Numbered from the stretch's first letter, positions 16,063 to 25,222 are shown. The stretch is 64,000 bases of DNA from Pseudonocardia sulfidoxydans NBRC 16205 (GCF_007989085.1 NZ_BJVJ01000029.1:1-64000), one strand, 5' to 3'. Program-made: numbers and translations. Notes: generated by a model not told the origin, from the sequence alone.

Positions 16063-16893
16063 GTGCCCGCCGAACGCCTCTCCTACGTCGTCACGGCCGG
16101 ACCCCGCACCGTCGCCGGACTGCTCCGCGACTCGACCGTCTCCGCCGCCGCCCTCGGCGCCGCAGGCCACCGCTTCGCCACCGACGCACGGCTTCTCGCG
16201 CCCGGCGACCACGTCCGCCTCGGCGTCCGGGGCGTCCCGTGGCTGCCGGTCCGGCTCCCCGCGGTCACCGTCGTCGACGAGGTCTCACCCACCCGCATCT
16301 CCACGTCCCTGCTCCGCGGCCCCCTCCACGCACTGACCCACGTCACCGATCTTGTCGACGTCCCCGCAGGCACCCGGGTCACCGACACCCTCACCTGGCG
16401 CGCGCCCCTCGGCCTGCTCGGCGACCCCCTCGTCGTCCGGCCCCTCCTGCGCGGCGTCCTCACCGCCAGGGCCGCGGGTCTGACGTCGGCGGTCGCCGGT
16501 GCCGCGGACGCCCGGGTCGTCGTCGCCACCGCCCTGATCGACGACGGCCGCCTCCTCGCCGCCCGACGCACCCGCCCGGAAGCGCTCGCCGGGCGATGGG
16601 AACTGCCCGGTGGGAGCGTCGAGGCCGGGGAGGACGAGGCCGACGCAGTCGTGCGGGAGTGCAAGGAGGAGCTCGGCGCCGACGTCGAACCCTGCGGCAG
16701 GCTCGGCACCGACCTCCCCATCGACGCCGGCCTCCTCCGTGTCCACCTCGCCCGCCTGCGCCCCGGCTCCGCCCCGCCCCAGCCCCTGGACCACTCGGCC
16801 CTTCGCTGGGTGTCGGCCTCCGAGCTCGACGCCCTGCCCTGGGTCGACGCCGACCGCGCCGTCCTCCACGACCTGAGAGCAGCCCTGCCCTGA
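16063..16893 (+). CDS. START/SRPBCC-like domain fused to a Nudix hydrolase
   Basis: A 276-residue fusion. Residues 1-135 have the SRPBCC-like pattern (HALTHVTDLVDVPAGTRVTD, then LGLLGDPLVVRPLLRGVLTAR). Residues 145-276 are a MutT-type Nudix hydrolase with the box GGSVEAGEDEADAVVRECKE followed by ELGA, matching GX5EX7REUXEEXGU except for Cys before the KEE. MutT enzymes hydrolyse oxidised nucleotides such as 8-oxo-dGTP; the front domain may bind a lipid or hydrophobic ligand. The GTG at 16063 lies 19 bp after the kinase stop, so the gene may be read in the same transcript. Confidence 0.8.
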   Translation: MPAERLSYVVTAGPRTVAGLLRDSTVSAAALGAAGHRFATDARLLAPGDHVRLGVRGVPWLPVRLPAVTVVDEVSPTRISTSLLRGPLHALTHVTDLVDVPAGTRVTDTLTWRAPLGLLGDPLVVRPLLRGVLTARAAGLTSAVAGAADARVVVATALIDDGRLLAARRTRPEALAGRWELPGGSVEAGEDEADAVVRECKEELGADVEPCGRLGTDLPIDAGLLRVHLARLRPGSAPPQPLDHSALRWVSASELDALPWVDADRAVLHDLRAALP

Positions 16894-16955
16894 GAACGGT
16901 CCACCCGAGCCCGGGCCCGACCCGGGTGGGAGGACAGGCCCGGGTGATCGCCGTT

Positions 16956-16995
16956 CCTGGCGCTCAGGCGACGTAGGTGTCGCTTCAGCGCCAGG
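16956..16995. terminator. Stem-loop downstream of the Nudix gene
   Basis: Arms CCTGGCGCT and AGCGCCAGG pair, and inner GCGAC/GTCGC continues the stem around a GTAGGT loop. It lies 62 bp after the Nudix stop, so a terminator is the simplest reading. No U-run follows, as is usual in actinobacteria. Confidence 0.5.
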
Positions 16996-17097
16996 TCCGG
17001 TGATCATGCCGACAGGCCCCCCGGGTTCAGCGATCACCAGGTCGGGGCCCGCCCTCGGCGCAGCCGGCACCCGGTGACGAGCCGTCGGGCGACACAC

Positions 17098-17157
17098 CCC
17101 GCGCGCAACCTCACTGCTGCCCTAGCGGCGCGGGATAGCAGTGAGGTTGCGCGCGGG
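17098..17157. repeat. Long intergenic palindrome, family B copy 1
   Basis: A 21-bp perfect arm pair (17098-17118 with 17137-17157) around an 18-nt loop. The arm core GCGCGCAACCTCACTGCT recurs in the second copy at 30418-30471; both lie in gene-free gaps. It may act as a strong terminator, but the shared arm sequence suggests a dispersed element. Confidence 0.7.
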
Positions 17158-17250
17158 TTCTTGCTCGCCCGCGGCCCACCCGGTCGTTTGCGGCTGCGAC
17201 CGATCCTGGGCGGGGTGGAACCGGGCGGGGGTGCGAGGCGTCGGAGCGGC

Positions 17251-18009
17251 ATGTGTCTCGACGACGTGCTCGCCACGCAGGCCGGGGTCGTGTCCCGGGT
17301 CCAGGCCCTGGAGTCGGGGCTGACCCCGCAGGAGGTCGACCGGCGGGTCGCCCGGAGGCGGTGGCATCCCGTGCACCCGCGGGTCTATCTGGTCGGCGAC
17401 GCCCCACGTACCGACGAGGCCCGGGTGTGGGCCGCGGTGCTGTGGGCGGGGGAGGGGGCGGTGCTGTCGGGGGTCGCGGCGGCGTGGTGGCTGGGGTTGC
17501 CGGTGCGGGCGCCGTCGACGATCGCGGTGACGGTGCCGCGTCGGCGCGCAGTGGGGCGGCGGCCGGGGGTGGTGGTGCGGCGGCGGACGTTGCCGGTCGC
17601 TGATCTCGGCGAGCATCGGGGCCTGCCCGTCACGGCGCTCCCGTTGACCGTGCTGGAGACCGCGTCGGAGATCGGTGTCGCGTTCCTGGACGCGGTGCCG
17701 GCGAGGACGGTGCCGCGGGAGGAGGTCGTGGCGGCTTCCGAGCGTGCCGGGGTGGGGGAGCGGTTGCTCGCGGAGGCGGCGGAGCGGGCGGAGCTGCGGG
17801 CGCGGTTGCGGCTGGCGGGGATGCTGCGGCGGGCGGGGGTGCCGGCGCACGTCGTGCCGGGGCGGAAGGCCGTGGTCTGTCCGGTCCACCGCGTCCTGGT
17901 GTGCGGCAGCGGGGAGCCGGCGCCGCGGGGCTGGGCGACCGTCGTCGGCACGGGGGAGGACGCCGAGGTCGTCGCGATGGTGCGGGAGAGGGCCTGGATC
18001 GCGGGGTGA
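17251..18009 (+). CDS. AbiEi-like winged-helix protein
   Basis: A 252-residue protein whose N-terminus (DDVLATQAGVVSRVQALESG, then VARRRWHPVHPRVYLVG) matches the winged-helix start of AbiEi-type antitoxin and related proteins. The middle (VWAAVLWAGEGAVLSGVAAA, then TVPRRRAVGRRPGVVVRR) is also typical of that actinobacterial group. Many relatives end in a DUF559/Vsr-like nuclease domain; here the end is different and shows no such motif, so this may be a DNA-binding protein only. No AbiEii toxin gene is adjacent, so a working toxin-antitoxin pair is not supported. The ATG at 17251 follows CGGAG at a 6-nt distance. Confidence 0.6.
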   Translation: MCLDDVLATQAGVVSRVQALESGLTPQEVDRRVARRRWHPVHPRVYLVGDAPRTDEARVWAAVLWAGEGAVLSGVAAAWWLGLPVRAPSTIAVTVPRRRAVGRRPGVVVRRRTLPVADLGEHRGLPVTALPLTVLETASEIGVAFLDAVPARTVPREEVVAASERAGVGERLLAEAAERAELRARLRLAGMLRRAGVPAHVVPGRKAVVCPVHRVLVCGSGEPAPRGWATVVGTGEDAEVVAMVRERAWIAG

Positions 18010-18141
18010 TTCCGATCACCGGGGTGAGACGCTGGGGGAGTCGGCGCGCACAGCGTCGCGAGAGCGGTTCCGGCGAGGCGCGGCGCGCGCGGGCGCCGCG
18101 GCGGGGAGGAGGGGGCGGGCAGGCGAAACCGCTGGTCGGGA

Positions 18142-18291
18142 CTAGTACACGCGCGCCAGCTTGACGGCCTTCTTGAGTGCTTTGCCGCTCAGCTCGTCGG
18201 CCGCCATGCGGTGCAGGCGCTGCGCGACGACCGGGCAGTTGCGGCACCGTTTGGGTTTCGAACGGCAGCACTTCTTCTTCACTTTGCCCAT
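18142..18291 (-). CDS. Cys/Lys-rich 49-residue protein divergent from typA
   Basis: A 49-codon ORF starts MGKVKKKCCRSKPKRCRNCP and ends VKLARVY. Four cysteines (residues 8, 9, 16, 19) in a CC-x6-C-x2-C layout with many Lys/Arg suggest a small zinc-binding, RNA- or ribosome-associated protein. It faces typA (64 bp apart), which encodes a ribosome-bound GTPase. A TAGGCT hexamer lies 9 nt before the ATG. I recall similar short conserved proteins in other actinobacteria but no function. Codon use and the Cys pattern make chance unlikely. Confidence 0.7.
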   Translation of the reverse strand: MGKVKKKCCRSKPKRCRNCPVVAQRLHRMAADELSGKALKKAVKLARVY

Positions 18292-18354
18292 CGCCAGGCG
18301 AGCCTAACCTCACGCCGGGGGAAGGGCCAGGGTCGCGCCGGGATACCGTGAAGT

Positions 18355-20292
18355 GTGAGCACAGCTGGGACCACCCTCGACGCTGCACCGGCGACCGCGG
18401 ACCGCGGCCTGCCGGATTCGCGCGGAGGGCTGCGCAACATCGCCATCGTGGCGCACGTCGACCACGGCAAGACGACGCTCGTCGACGCCATGTTGCGCGC
18501 GTCCGGTGCCTTCGGTGAGCGCGCGGAGCTCGTCGACCGGGTGATGGACTCCGGTGATCTCGAGCGCGAGAAGGGCATCACCATTCTCGCGAAGAACACG
18601 ACGGTCAACTGGCACGGCACCACGATCAACGTCATCGACACCCCCGGGCACGCGGACTTCGGTGGCGAGGTGGAGCGCGGTCTGTCGATGGTCGACGGTG
18701 TCGCCCTGCTCGTCGACGCGTCCGAGGGCCCGCTGCCCCAGACCCGTTTCGTCCTGCGCAAGACCCTCGCGGCCGGCCTGCCGGTGCTGCTGGTCGTCAA
18801 CAAGACCGACCGGCCCGACGCCCGGATCGAGGAGGTCGTCGACGAGTCGCTGGAGCTGCTGCTCGAGCTGGCCGACGAGCTGGAGCTCGGCGAGGACCAG
18901 ACGGCGCACCTGCTCGACCTGCCGGTCGTGTACGCGTCGGGGCGGGCCGGTCGCGCGAGCCGCAGCCGCCCGGCCGACGGCGAGATGCCCGACTCCCCGG
19001 ACCTGCAGCCGCTGTTCGACGTGCTGCTCGAGACCGTCCCGCCGCCCGCGGACGACCCGACCGCGCCGCTGCAGGCGCACGTCACCAACCTCGACGCGAC
19101 GAACTTCCTCGGTCGTATCGCGCTGTGCCGCATCCGGGCGGGCGAGATCCGCCGCGGTCAGCAGGTCGCGTGGATGCAGGACGGCGGCAAGGTCACCCGC
19201 GTCAAGATCACGGAGCTGCTGCGCACCGAGGCGCTGACCCGGGTGCAGGCCGACGTCGCCTACGCGGGCGACATCGTGGCCGTCGCGGGCATCCCGGACG
19301 TGATGATCGGCGACACGCTGGCCGATCCGGAGAACCCGGTCGCGCTGGAGCGTATCCACGTCGACGAGCCGGCGATCTCGATGACGATCGGCATCAACAC
19401 GTCGCCGCTGGTGGGTCGTGACCCGCACCCGGGCCAGAAGCTGACGGCCCGGCAGGTGAAGAGCCGGCTGGACTCGGAGCTGGTCGGCAACGTGTCGCTG
19501 CGCGTGCTGCCCACCGAGCGACCCGACACCTGGGAGGTGCAGGGCCGTGGCGAGCTGGCGCTCGCCATCCTCGTGGAGACGATGCGCCGCGAGGGTTTCG
19601 AGCTGACCGTCGGCAAGCCGGAGGTCGTCACCAAGGTGATCGACGGCAAGCTGCACGAGCCGTTCGAGCAGCTCTCGATCGACGTGCCGACCGACAGCCT
19701 CGGCGCGGTGACGCAGCTGCTCGCGGCCCGCAAGGGCGACATGAGCCAGATGGTGCACGGGGAGAACCGGGTCCGGCTGGACTTCCGAGTTCCGAGCCGG
19801 GGCCTGATCGGCTTCCGCACGGAGTTCCTGACGATCACGCGCGGCGCGGGCATCGCGAGCCACGTGTTCGACGGCTACGGACCGTGGGTCGGCGAGATCT
19901 CCAGCCGCCTGCGCGGTTCGCTGATCGCCGACCGGTCCGGCCCGGTGACGGCCTACGCGGTCGATGCGCTGGCCGACCGTGGTGTGCTGTTCGTCGGCCC
20001 GGGCACCCAGGTCTACGACGGCATGGTCATCGGTGAGTACACCCGCAACGAGGACCTCGAGGTCAACATCGTGCGGGAGAAGAAGCTCACGAACATGCGC
20101 AAGTCGACCGGTGACGAGCTGGTGAAGCTCACGCCGCCGACGATCCTGACACTGGAGCAGTCGCTGGAGTTCTGCGCCAACGACGAGTGCGTCGAGGTGA
20201 CCCCGGAGAACGTCCGCATCCGGAAGGCGGAGCTGGACTCGCACCTGCGGGGCCGGGCGCGCGCCCGCGCCAAGGCAGCGGCCGCCAACTGA
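18355..20292 (+). CDS. typA: Translational GTPase TypA/BipA
   Basis: A 645-residue GTPase of the EF-G-like TypA/BipA family. G1 is AHVDHGKTT (residues 33-41), with EREKGITI as switch I, DTPGHADFGGEVERGL as G3 and NKTDRPDAR as G4. The C-terminal half has the TypA-specific pattern (MSQMVHGENRVRLDFRVPSR, then GLIGFRTEFLTITRG). It binds ribosomes and supports assembly or stress translation. GTG 18355 lies 5 nt behind TACCGT, so the transcript may be leaderless. The next gene is lpqW-like, the same order as Rv1165-Rv1166. Confidence 0.97.
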   Translation: MSTAGTTLDAAPATADRGLPDSRGGLRNIAIVAHVDHGKTTLVDAMLRASGAFGERAELVDRVMDSGDLEREKGITILAKNTTVNWHGTTINVIDTPGHADFGGEVERGLSMVDGVALLVDASEGPLPQTRFVLRKTLAAGLPVLLVVNKTDRPDARIEEVVDESLELLLELADELELGEDQTAHLLDLPVVYASGRAGRASRSRPADGEMPDSPDLQPLFDVLLETVPPPADDPTAPLQAHVTNLDATNFLGRIALCRIRAGEIRRGQQVAWMQDGGKVTRVKITELLRTEALTRVQADVAYAGDIVAVAGIPDVMIGDTLADPENPVALERIHVDEPAISMTIGINTSPLVGRDPHPGQKLTARQVKSRLDSELVGNVSLRVLPTERPDTWEVQGRGELALAILVETMRREGFELTVGKPEVVTKVIDGKLHEPFEQLSIDVPTDSLGAVTQLLAARKGDMSQMVHGENRVRLDFRVPSRGLIGFRTEFLTITRGAGIASHVFDGYGPWVGEISSRLRGSLIADRSGPVTAYAVDALADRGVLFVGPGTQVYDGMVIGEYTRNEDLEVNIVREKKLTNMRKSTGDELVKLTPPTILTLEQSLEFCANDECVEVTPENVRIRKAELDSHLRGRARARAKAAAAN

Positions 20293-20366
20293 CCCGCCGC
20301 ACCGGCCTCCGGTCCCGATGCGACGATGGTCGCGGGGGTCGGAGGACTCGGGCGCAGGAGGAGCGC

Positions 20367-22238
20367 GTGGCACGCAGGGGCGGTGGTGTCGGCCCTGGTT
20401 TGCTGCGTGCCCTGATCGTCGTGGTCCTGGCGGGTCTGCTGGCGGCGTGCGTGAACGAGCCCGCGCCGCGGGTGGTCGCCCCGCCGCCCACGACGACCAC
20501 GGCGCCGGCTCAGCCGGAGCCGACGACGGTGACGGTCGGTGTGGAGTCGATCGGCGCCGGGTTCAACCCGCACCTGTTGGCGCACCAGTCGCCGGTGACG
20601 ACGGCGCTGGAGACGTTGGTGCTGCCGTCGGTGTTCCGCCCGGACGTCGACGGCACGCTGCGCCTGGACCGGACGGTCGCGACGAGCGCGCGGGTGACGT
20701 CGACGGATCCGTTCACGGTGAGCTACGAGCTCAACGTGGAGGCGTCGTGGACGTCGAACGCGCCGATCGCGGCGGAGGACTTCGTCTACCTGTGGGAGCG
20801 GATGCGCTCCGAGCCGGGGACGGTCGACGCGGCGGGCTACTCGTTGATCACGGACGTGCGGTCGCGAGCGGGTGGCAAGGCTGTCGACGTGGTGTTCTCG
20901 AGGCCGTACGACCATTGGCAGGAGCTGTTCTCGGGGCTGCTGCCCGCCCACATCCTGAAGGACGCACCCGGCTCGTGGACGGGCGCGCTCGCGGGCGGCC
21001 TGCCGGCGTCGGGCGGGCCGTTCCGGGTGGTCACGGTGGACCGGGCGCGCGGCGAGGTCGTGTTGGCGCGCAACGACCTGTACTGGGCGACGCCGGCCGG
21101 GCTGGACCGGATCGTGCTGCGCGCGGTGGACGACTCCACGATGGTCGACGAGCTGCGCTCGGGCGATCTCGACGCGGCGCTCCCGGAGGCGGACCCGACG
21201 GTGCGGCAGCTGCTCGCGGCGCTGGGTCCGACGGTGCGGACGCAGGACGCGCCGCTGCCCGTCGTGACGGGGCTGGGGTTCCGCTCGGACGTGGGGCCGT
21301 TGTCCGACGTGCGGGTGCGCCAGGCCGTGGCGGCGATGCTGGACCGGGACGCGTTGCGCGCGCAGGTGGCGCCGGGCTCGTCGGCGGCCGACGCGTTCGG
21401 GCTCGCGCCGTCGGAGACCGGGTACGCGTCGACGGCACCGGTGGGGGCGCCGGCGACGCCGAATCCCGCTGAGGCGCAACGGCTCATGCTGGCGGCGGGC
21501 TACGTGCGCGACGCGCAGGGCCGGTGGACGGTCGGTGGGCAGCCGTTGGAGATCGTGGTCGCGGCGGCGGCGGAGCGTCCGCAGGACGTGGAGCTCGCGC
21601 AGGCGGTGGCGATGCAGCTGACGGCGGGCGGGATCACCACGACGGTGCTGGCCCCGCCGGCGGCGGACCTGTTCGCCCAGCCCGACGTCCCGGCGACCCC
21701 GCCGACGACCGACCCCGCCGCCCCGGGCGCGACGGTGTCGGCAACGGGGTCGGCGCCGCCGACGACGTCGACCAGGTCGAGAACGACGACCCGGACGACC
21801 CCGCCGCCCACGACGACCACTCCGCCGACGAGCGGCGCCACGAGCACCACGCAGGCGCCCCCGACGGGCCGGGTCCGGGCCGACGTGATGGTCCTGCCGC
21901 GTCCCGTGGGTGGCGACGTCAGCGCCCGTTATGCCTCCGACTACGGCTGTCCCGTCGCGCTGCCGGGCGGCGCGACGGCGGCCACGAGCCCGACGCGGTT
22001 CTGCTTCCCGGCGCTGCAGTCCCTGCTCGACGGCCTGGTCGACGGCACCGCCGAGCCCGGGACGCAGGCCGTCGTGGAGAAGGTGCTGTGGGCGCAGCTG
22101 CCGGTGCTCCCGATCTACCAGCAGGTGTCCATGGTCGTGAGCACCACCGCGACGGACACGTCGACCGGGATCTCCCCGGGCCCCCTCCGCACGGGCCCGT
22201 TGACGGGCGCTCAACGCTGGACGGCGCCCCCGGGTTGA
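20367..22238 (+). CDS. lpqW: LpqW-like lipoprotein (SBP family 5)
   Basis: A 623-residue lipoprotein. The signal peptide ends in a lipobox LLAAC with Cys28, followed by a Thr/Pro linker and a solute-binding family 5 fold (GAGFNPHLLAHQSPVTTALE, then DFVYLWERM, SGGPFRVVTVDRARG and LSDVRVRQAVAAMLDRDAL). A low-complexity Thr/Pro stretch (TTSTRSRTTTRTTPPPTTTT) interrupts the second lobe. LpqW in mycobacteria sits beside typA and steers phosphatidylinositol mannoside/lipoarabinomannan synthesis; position and length agree. The GTG at 20367 follows AGGAGG. A plain peptide-binding role with the operon downstream is the alternative. Confidence 0.8.
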   Translation: MARRGGGVGPGLLRALIVVVLAGLLAACVNEPAPRVVAPPPTTTTAPAQPEPTTVTVGVESIGAGFNPHLLAHQSPVTTALETLVLPSVFRPDVDGTLRLDRTVATSARVTSTDPFTVSYELNVEASWTSNAPIAAEDFVYLWERMRSEPGTVDAAGYSLITDVRSRAGGKAVDVVFSRPYDHWQELFSGLLPAHILKDAPGSWTGALAGGLPASGGPFRVVTVDRARGEVVLARNDLYWATPAGLDRIVLRAVDDSTMVDELRSGDLDAALPEADPTVRQLLAALGPTVRTQDAPLPVVTGLGFRSDVGPLSDVRVRQAVAAMLDRDALRAQVAPGSSAADAFGLAPSETGYASTAPVGAPATPNPAEAQRLMLAAGYVRDAQGRWTVGGQPLEIVVAAAAERPQDVELAQAVAMQLTAGGITTTVLAPPAADLFAQPDVPATPPTTDPAAPGATVSATGSAPPTTSTRSRTTTRTTPPPTTTTPPTSGATSTTQAPPTGRVRADVMVLPRPVGGDVSARYASDYGCPVALPGGATAATSPTRFCFPALQSLLDGLVDGTAEPGTQAVVEKVLWAQLPVLPIYQQVSMVVSTTATDTSTGISPGPLRTGPLTGAQRWTAPPG

Positions 22239-22293
22239 GCGGGTGAACGTCGAGGGCTAAGTTACCCGGCGGTAGCGCGCGCTGTCGCGGGCA

Positions 22294-22320
22294 GTCACCG
22301 GCCAATCACCCTTTGGTCAC
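22294..22320. promoter_or_regulatory. Three TCAC repeats with 11-bp period
   Basis: GTCACC (22294), ATCACC (22305) and GTCAC (22316) are spaced exactly 11 bp apart, about 150 bp upstream of the peptide-binding gene. This fits a response regulator of the OmpR family; MtrA of mycobacteria uses GTCAC-type direct repeats. The regulator is not in the immediate neighbourhood. Confidence 0.4.
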
Positions 22321-22471
22321 GATCATGCCGGTGTCCGTGACGAGGCAGAACGGGCTTCCTACCGTCCGGGGATACGCGGGTCCGCCCGAACATGGCGCGA
22401 CCGGCGGTTGCTCGTCCGGGCGCCGCGGCGAACCCGCGGACCGGCAGCGTCAGCAGAGAGGCATGGAGTCG

Positions 22472-24175
22472 ATGAGGAGATCGAGGACGGCCCTGTCGGC
22501 CATCGCGCTCACCGCGGTGGTCGGGATGGTCCTCACGGGGTGCAGCCAGAAGTCCAACACGGGGACGAGCGGGAGCGGTCAGGCCTCCGTCGGGTTCCCC
22601 GAGACCCAGGACCTGCCCCCGGTGGCGGGCAAACCCGGTGGGACGTTCCGGCTGGGCATCACGGAGCCGACGGCGATCGACCCGTACAACGCCCAGGAGT
22701 CCGAGGGCATCCTCGTCAACAAGGCGCTGTTCACCGGCCTGGTCAACGTCAAGCCCAACGGTGACGTCTACGACGGTGTGGCCTCGAAGTGGGAGCCCAA
22801 CGCCGACTGCACGGCGTGGACGTTCACGCTCAAGCCGAACCAGACCTTCTCCAACGGTGAACCCGTCGACTCCGCGGCGTTCAAGCGTGGCTGGGAGCGC
22901 ACCTCGGCCAAGGACTCGGGCTCCGACGTCGCCTACCACCTCAACGAGGTCAAGGGCTTCGACGAGATGCAGGCCGGCTCCGCGACGACGCTCTCGGGCG
23001 TCGACGCGACCGACCCGGCGAGCCTGAAGGTCGCCCTGTCCAAGCCCGACTGCGAGTTCAACCTGCGCACCGCGGCCCCGCCGCTCGCCCCGGTCCCGAC
23101 CGTCGCGGGCGCTGCCGACAACAAGACCTACAACGACCAGCCCATCGGCAACGGCCCGTTCAAGATGGACGGCCCGTGGCAGCACGACCGCGGAATCAAG
23201 CTGGTCCGCAACGACACCTACGGCGCCGGCCCGAAGGCGAACCTCGACGCCGTCGAGATCACCATCACCCCGGCCGACACCGGCATCCAGGCCGAGTACG
23301 ACGGCTTCAACAACGGCCAGTTCGACTGGGCCCGCGTCCCGACGCCGCTGCTGTCGCAGGCGCGTTCGGCGCAGGAGCCCAAGAACCAGTGGATCTCCAA
23401 GAAGACGGCGGGCATCAACTACCTGCTCGTCTCGGTGACCACCAAGCCGCTCGACACCGCCGACGCCCGCAAGGCTATCTCGATGGCGATCGACCGGGCC
23501 GCGATCACCCAGGGCGTGTTCCAGGGCTCGCAGGTCCCCGCCGACGCGTTCGTACCGGCCTCGTTCACCAAGGTCTACCAGCCGGGTGTCTGCGAGGCGT
23601 GCAAGTACGACGTCGACGAGGCGAAGAACCTGGCGCAGAAGGCCGGCCTGACCCCCGGCACCGAGGTGAACTTCCAGTTCAACACCGGTGGTGGCCACGA
23701 GGAGTGGACCGCGGCGGTCAAGCAGCAGCTCGAGACGAACCTGGGCCTGAAGGTGAACTACTCGGGCGTGCCGTTCCGCGACCTGCTGGTCAACGAGCAG
23801 CAGCCCGACGCCAGCGGCCTGTTCCGCGCCGGCTGGACCGCCGACTACCCGACGGCCGGCAACTTCCTCACGCCGCTGCTGTCGACCGCGGCGATCGGTG
23901 CCGCCACGCCGCAGGACGTCGCCGTCGGTGACAACCGTGGCCGCTACAGCAACCCGCAGTTCGACGACCTGCTCGCCAAGGCCGCCGCGACCCAGGACGA
24001 GGCCGAGCGCGACGACTTCTACAAGCAGGCCGAGAAGATCGCGATCGGTGACGACCTGGCGCTGATCCCGCTGTTCGCCCGCCAGCAGTTCCGGATGGCC
24101 AACACCGCGACGTTCGGCAACGTCCGCATGGACTTCTGGGAGAACCCGACGCTGTCGGAGATCACGCTCAAGTGA
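22472..24175 (+). CDS. Oligopeptide ABC transporter substrate-binding lipoprotein
   Basis: A 567-residue family 5 solute-binding protein. The signal peptide ends in VLTGC (Cys24), followed by a Gly/Ser linker and the OppA-like pattern: NKALFTGLVNVKPNGDVYDG, NGEPVDSAAFKRGWERT, then YNDQPIGNGPFKMDGPW and ARKAISMAIDRAAI. The Arg/Lys-rich GYPADYP-like segment reads GWTADYPTAGNFL. I take ATG 22472, which is 10 nt behind AGAGAGG; ATG 22463 is too close to that site. It is followed by two permeases and a double ATPase, forming a complete oligopeptide importer. Confidence 0.92.
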   Translation: MRRSRTALSAIALTAVVGMVLTGCSQKSNTGTSGSGQASVGFPETQDLPPVAGKPGGTFRLGITEPTAIDPYNAQESEGILVNKALFTGLVNVKPNGDVYDGVASKWEPNADCTAWTFTLKPNQTFSNGEPVDSAAFKRGWERTSAKDSGSDVAYHLNEVKGFDEMQAGSATTLSGVDATDPASLKVALSKPDCEFNLRTAAPPLAPVPTVAGAADNKTYNDQPIGNGPFKMDGPWQHDRGIKLVRNDTYGAGPKANLDAVEITITPADTGIQAEYDGFNNGQFDWARVPTPLLSQARSAQEPKNQWISKKTAGINYLLVSVTTKPLDTADARKAISMAIDRAAITQGVFQGSQVPADAFVPASFTKVYQPGVCEACKYDVDEAKNLAQKAGLTPGTEVNFQFNTGGGHEEWTAAVKQQLETNLGLKVNYSGVPFRDLLVNEQQPDASGLFRAGWTADYPTAGNFLTPLLSTAAIGAATPQDVAVGDNRGRYSNPQFDDLLAKAAATQDEAERDDFYKQAEKIAIGDDLALIPLFARQQFRMANTATFGNVRMDFWENPTLSEITLK

Positions 24176-24245
24176 CCGTCAGGGGTGGTTCCCGGCCCGT
24201 GACCCGGGCCGGGAACCGCCTCCCCGTGCGTCGAAAGCCGGTTAC

Positions 24246-25178
24246 ATGGCTCGCTTCATCGTGCGGCGACTGGTCCAGGCCGTCCTGGTCATCCTCGCCG
24301 CCACCTTCCTGATCTTCCTGGCCACCTTCGCGCTCGGCGACCCCTTCGCGTCGTCGGGGGAGAAGGCGGTCCCCCCGGACATCGCGCAGGCCAACCGCGA
24401 GAAGTTCGGCCTCGACAAGCCGCTGCCGCTGCAGTACCTGATCTACGTCGGCAACATGGTCCGCGGCGACTTCGGGATCGACTACGACCAGCACCGGCCG
24501 GTGTCGCAGCTGCTCGAGGCGGCGGTGCCCAATACGGTGCGGCTCGCGATCGTCGCGATCATCATCGACATCCTGATCGGCGTCATCGCCGGCGTCATCG
24601 CCGCCGTGAAGCGCTACTCGTTCTGGGACGTCCTGGTCACCGTGATCGCGACGCTCGCCATCGGCATCCCCGTGTTCGTCATCGGCGTCGTGCTCGTCGC
24701 CAACGTCTCGGGATGGGGTCCTTTCCCCTCGGTCCCACGAAGTTTCACGGTCCAGGTCCCCTGGTACCAGGAGGTGCTGCTGCCGGCGTTCACGCTCGCG
24801 ATCATCGACGCGGCGTTCATCGCCCGGCTCATGCGCGGATCGATGCTCGAGGTGCTGCGCGCCGACTACATCCGCACCGCGCGGGCCAAGGGCCTGTCCG
24901 AGCGGACCGTCATCGGCAAGCACGCCATGCGCAACTCGATGATCCCCGTCGTCACCTACGTCGGCGTGTCGCTCGGCGTGCTGTTCGGCGGCGCGATCAT
25001 CACCGAGACGATCTTCCAGTACAACGGCGTCGGATATCTGTTGTCGAGAGCGATCGTGAACAGCAACGCCCCGATCATCATCGCGGTCGTCGTGTTCAGC
25101 GTCGTCGCGTACGTGCTGATCAGCATGCTCGTCGACATCCTCTACGCCTTTCTCGACCCGCGGATCCGGCTCAGCTGA
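24246..25178 (+). CDS. Oligopeptide ABC permease, DppB/OppB type
   Basis: A 310-residue permease with about six membrane helices (first: AVLVILAATFLIFLATFALG) and the N-terminal RRLVQ signature. The EAA-loop region reads DYIRTARAKGLSERTVIGKH, the contact site for the ATPase. The family marker GDFGIDYDQHRPVSQLL follows the first periplasmic loop. Lies 70 bp after the binding protein and 44 bp before the DppC-type partner, with which it forms the channel. Confidence 0.95.
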   Translation: MARFIVRRLVQAVLVILAATFLIFLATFALGDPFASSGEKAVPPDIAQANREKFGLDKPLPLQYLIYVGNMVRGDFGIDYDQHRPVSQLLEAAVPNTVRLAIVAIIIDILIGVIAGVIAAVKRYSFWDVLVTVIATLAIGIPVFVIGVVLVANVSGWGPFPSVPRSFTVQVPWYQEVLLPAFTLAIIDAAFIARLMRGSMLEVLRADYIRTARAKGLSERTVIGKHAMRNSMIPVVTYVGVSLGVLFGGAIITETIFQYNGVGYLLSRAIVNSNAPIIIAVVVFSVVAYVLISMLVDILYAFLDPRIRLS

Positions 25179-25222
25179 GCCGGCAGCGGTGCTGAGCGAC
25201 CTGAAGAGGGCGGTCCCACCAC

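Larger units (their letters stand above)
16894..17250. other. Intergenic region with two stem-loops
   Basis: About 360 bp with no credible gene. It holds a nested hairpin after the Nudix gene (16956-16995, with a wider GGTGATCG/CGATCACC pairing at 16943-16950 and 17031-17038) and a long palindrome at 17098-17157, both listed separately. Confidence 0.6.

Noticed and set aside
17251..18009. Toxin-antitoxin pair (AbiE-type)
   Set aside because: Only an AbiEi-like winged-helix protein is present; no AbiEii nucleotidyltransferase is adjacent.
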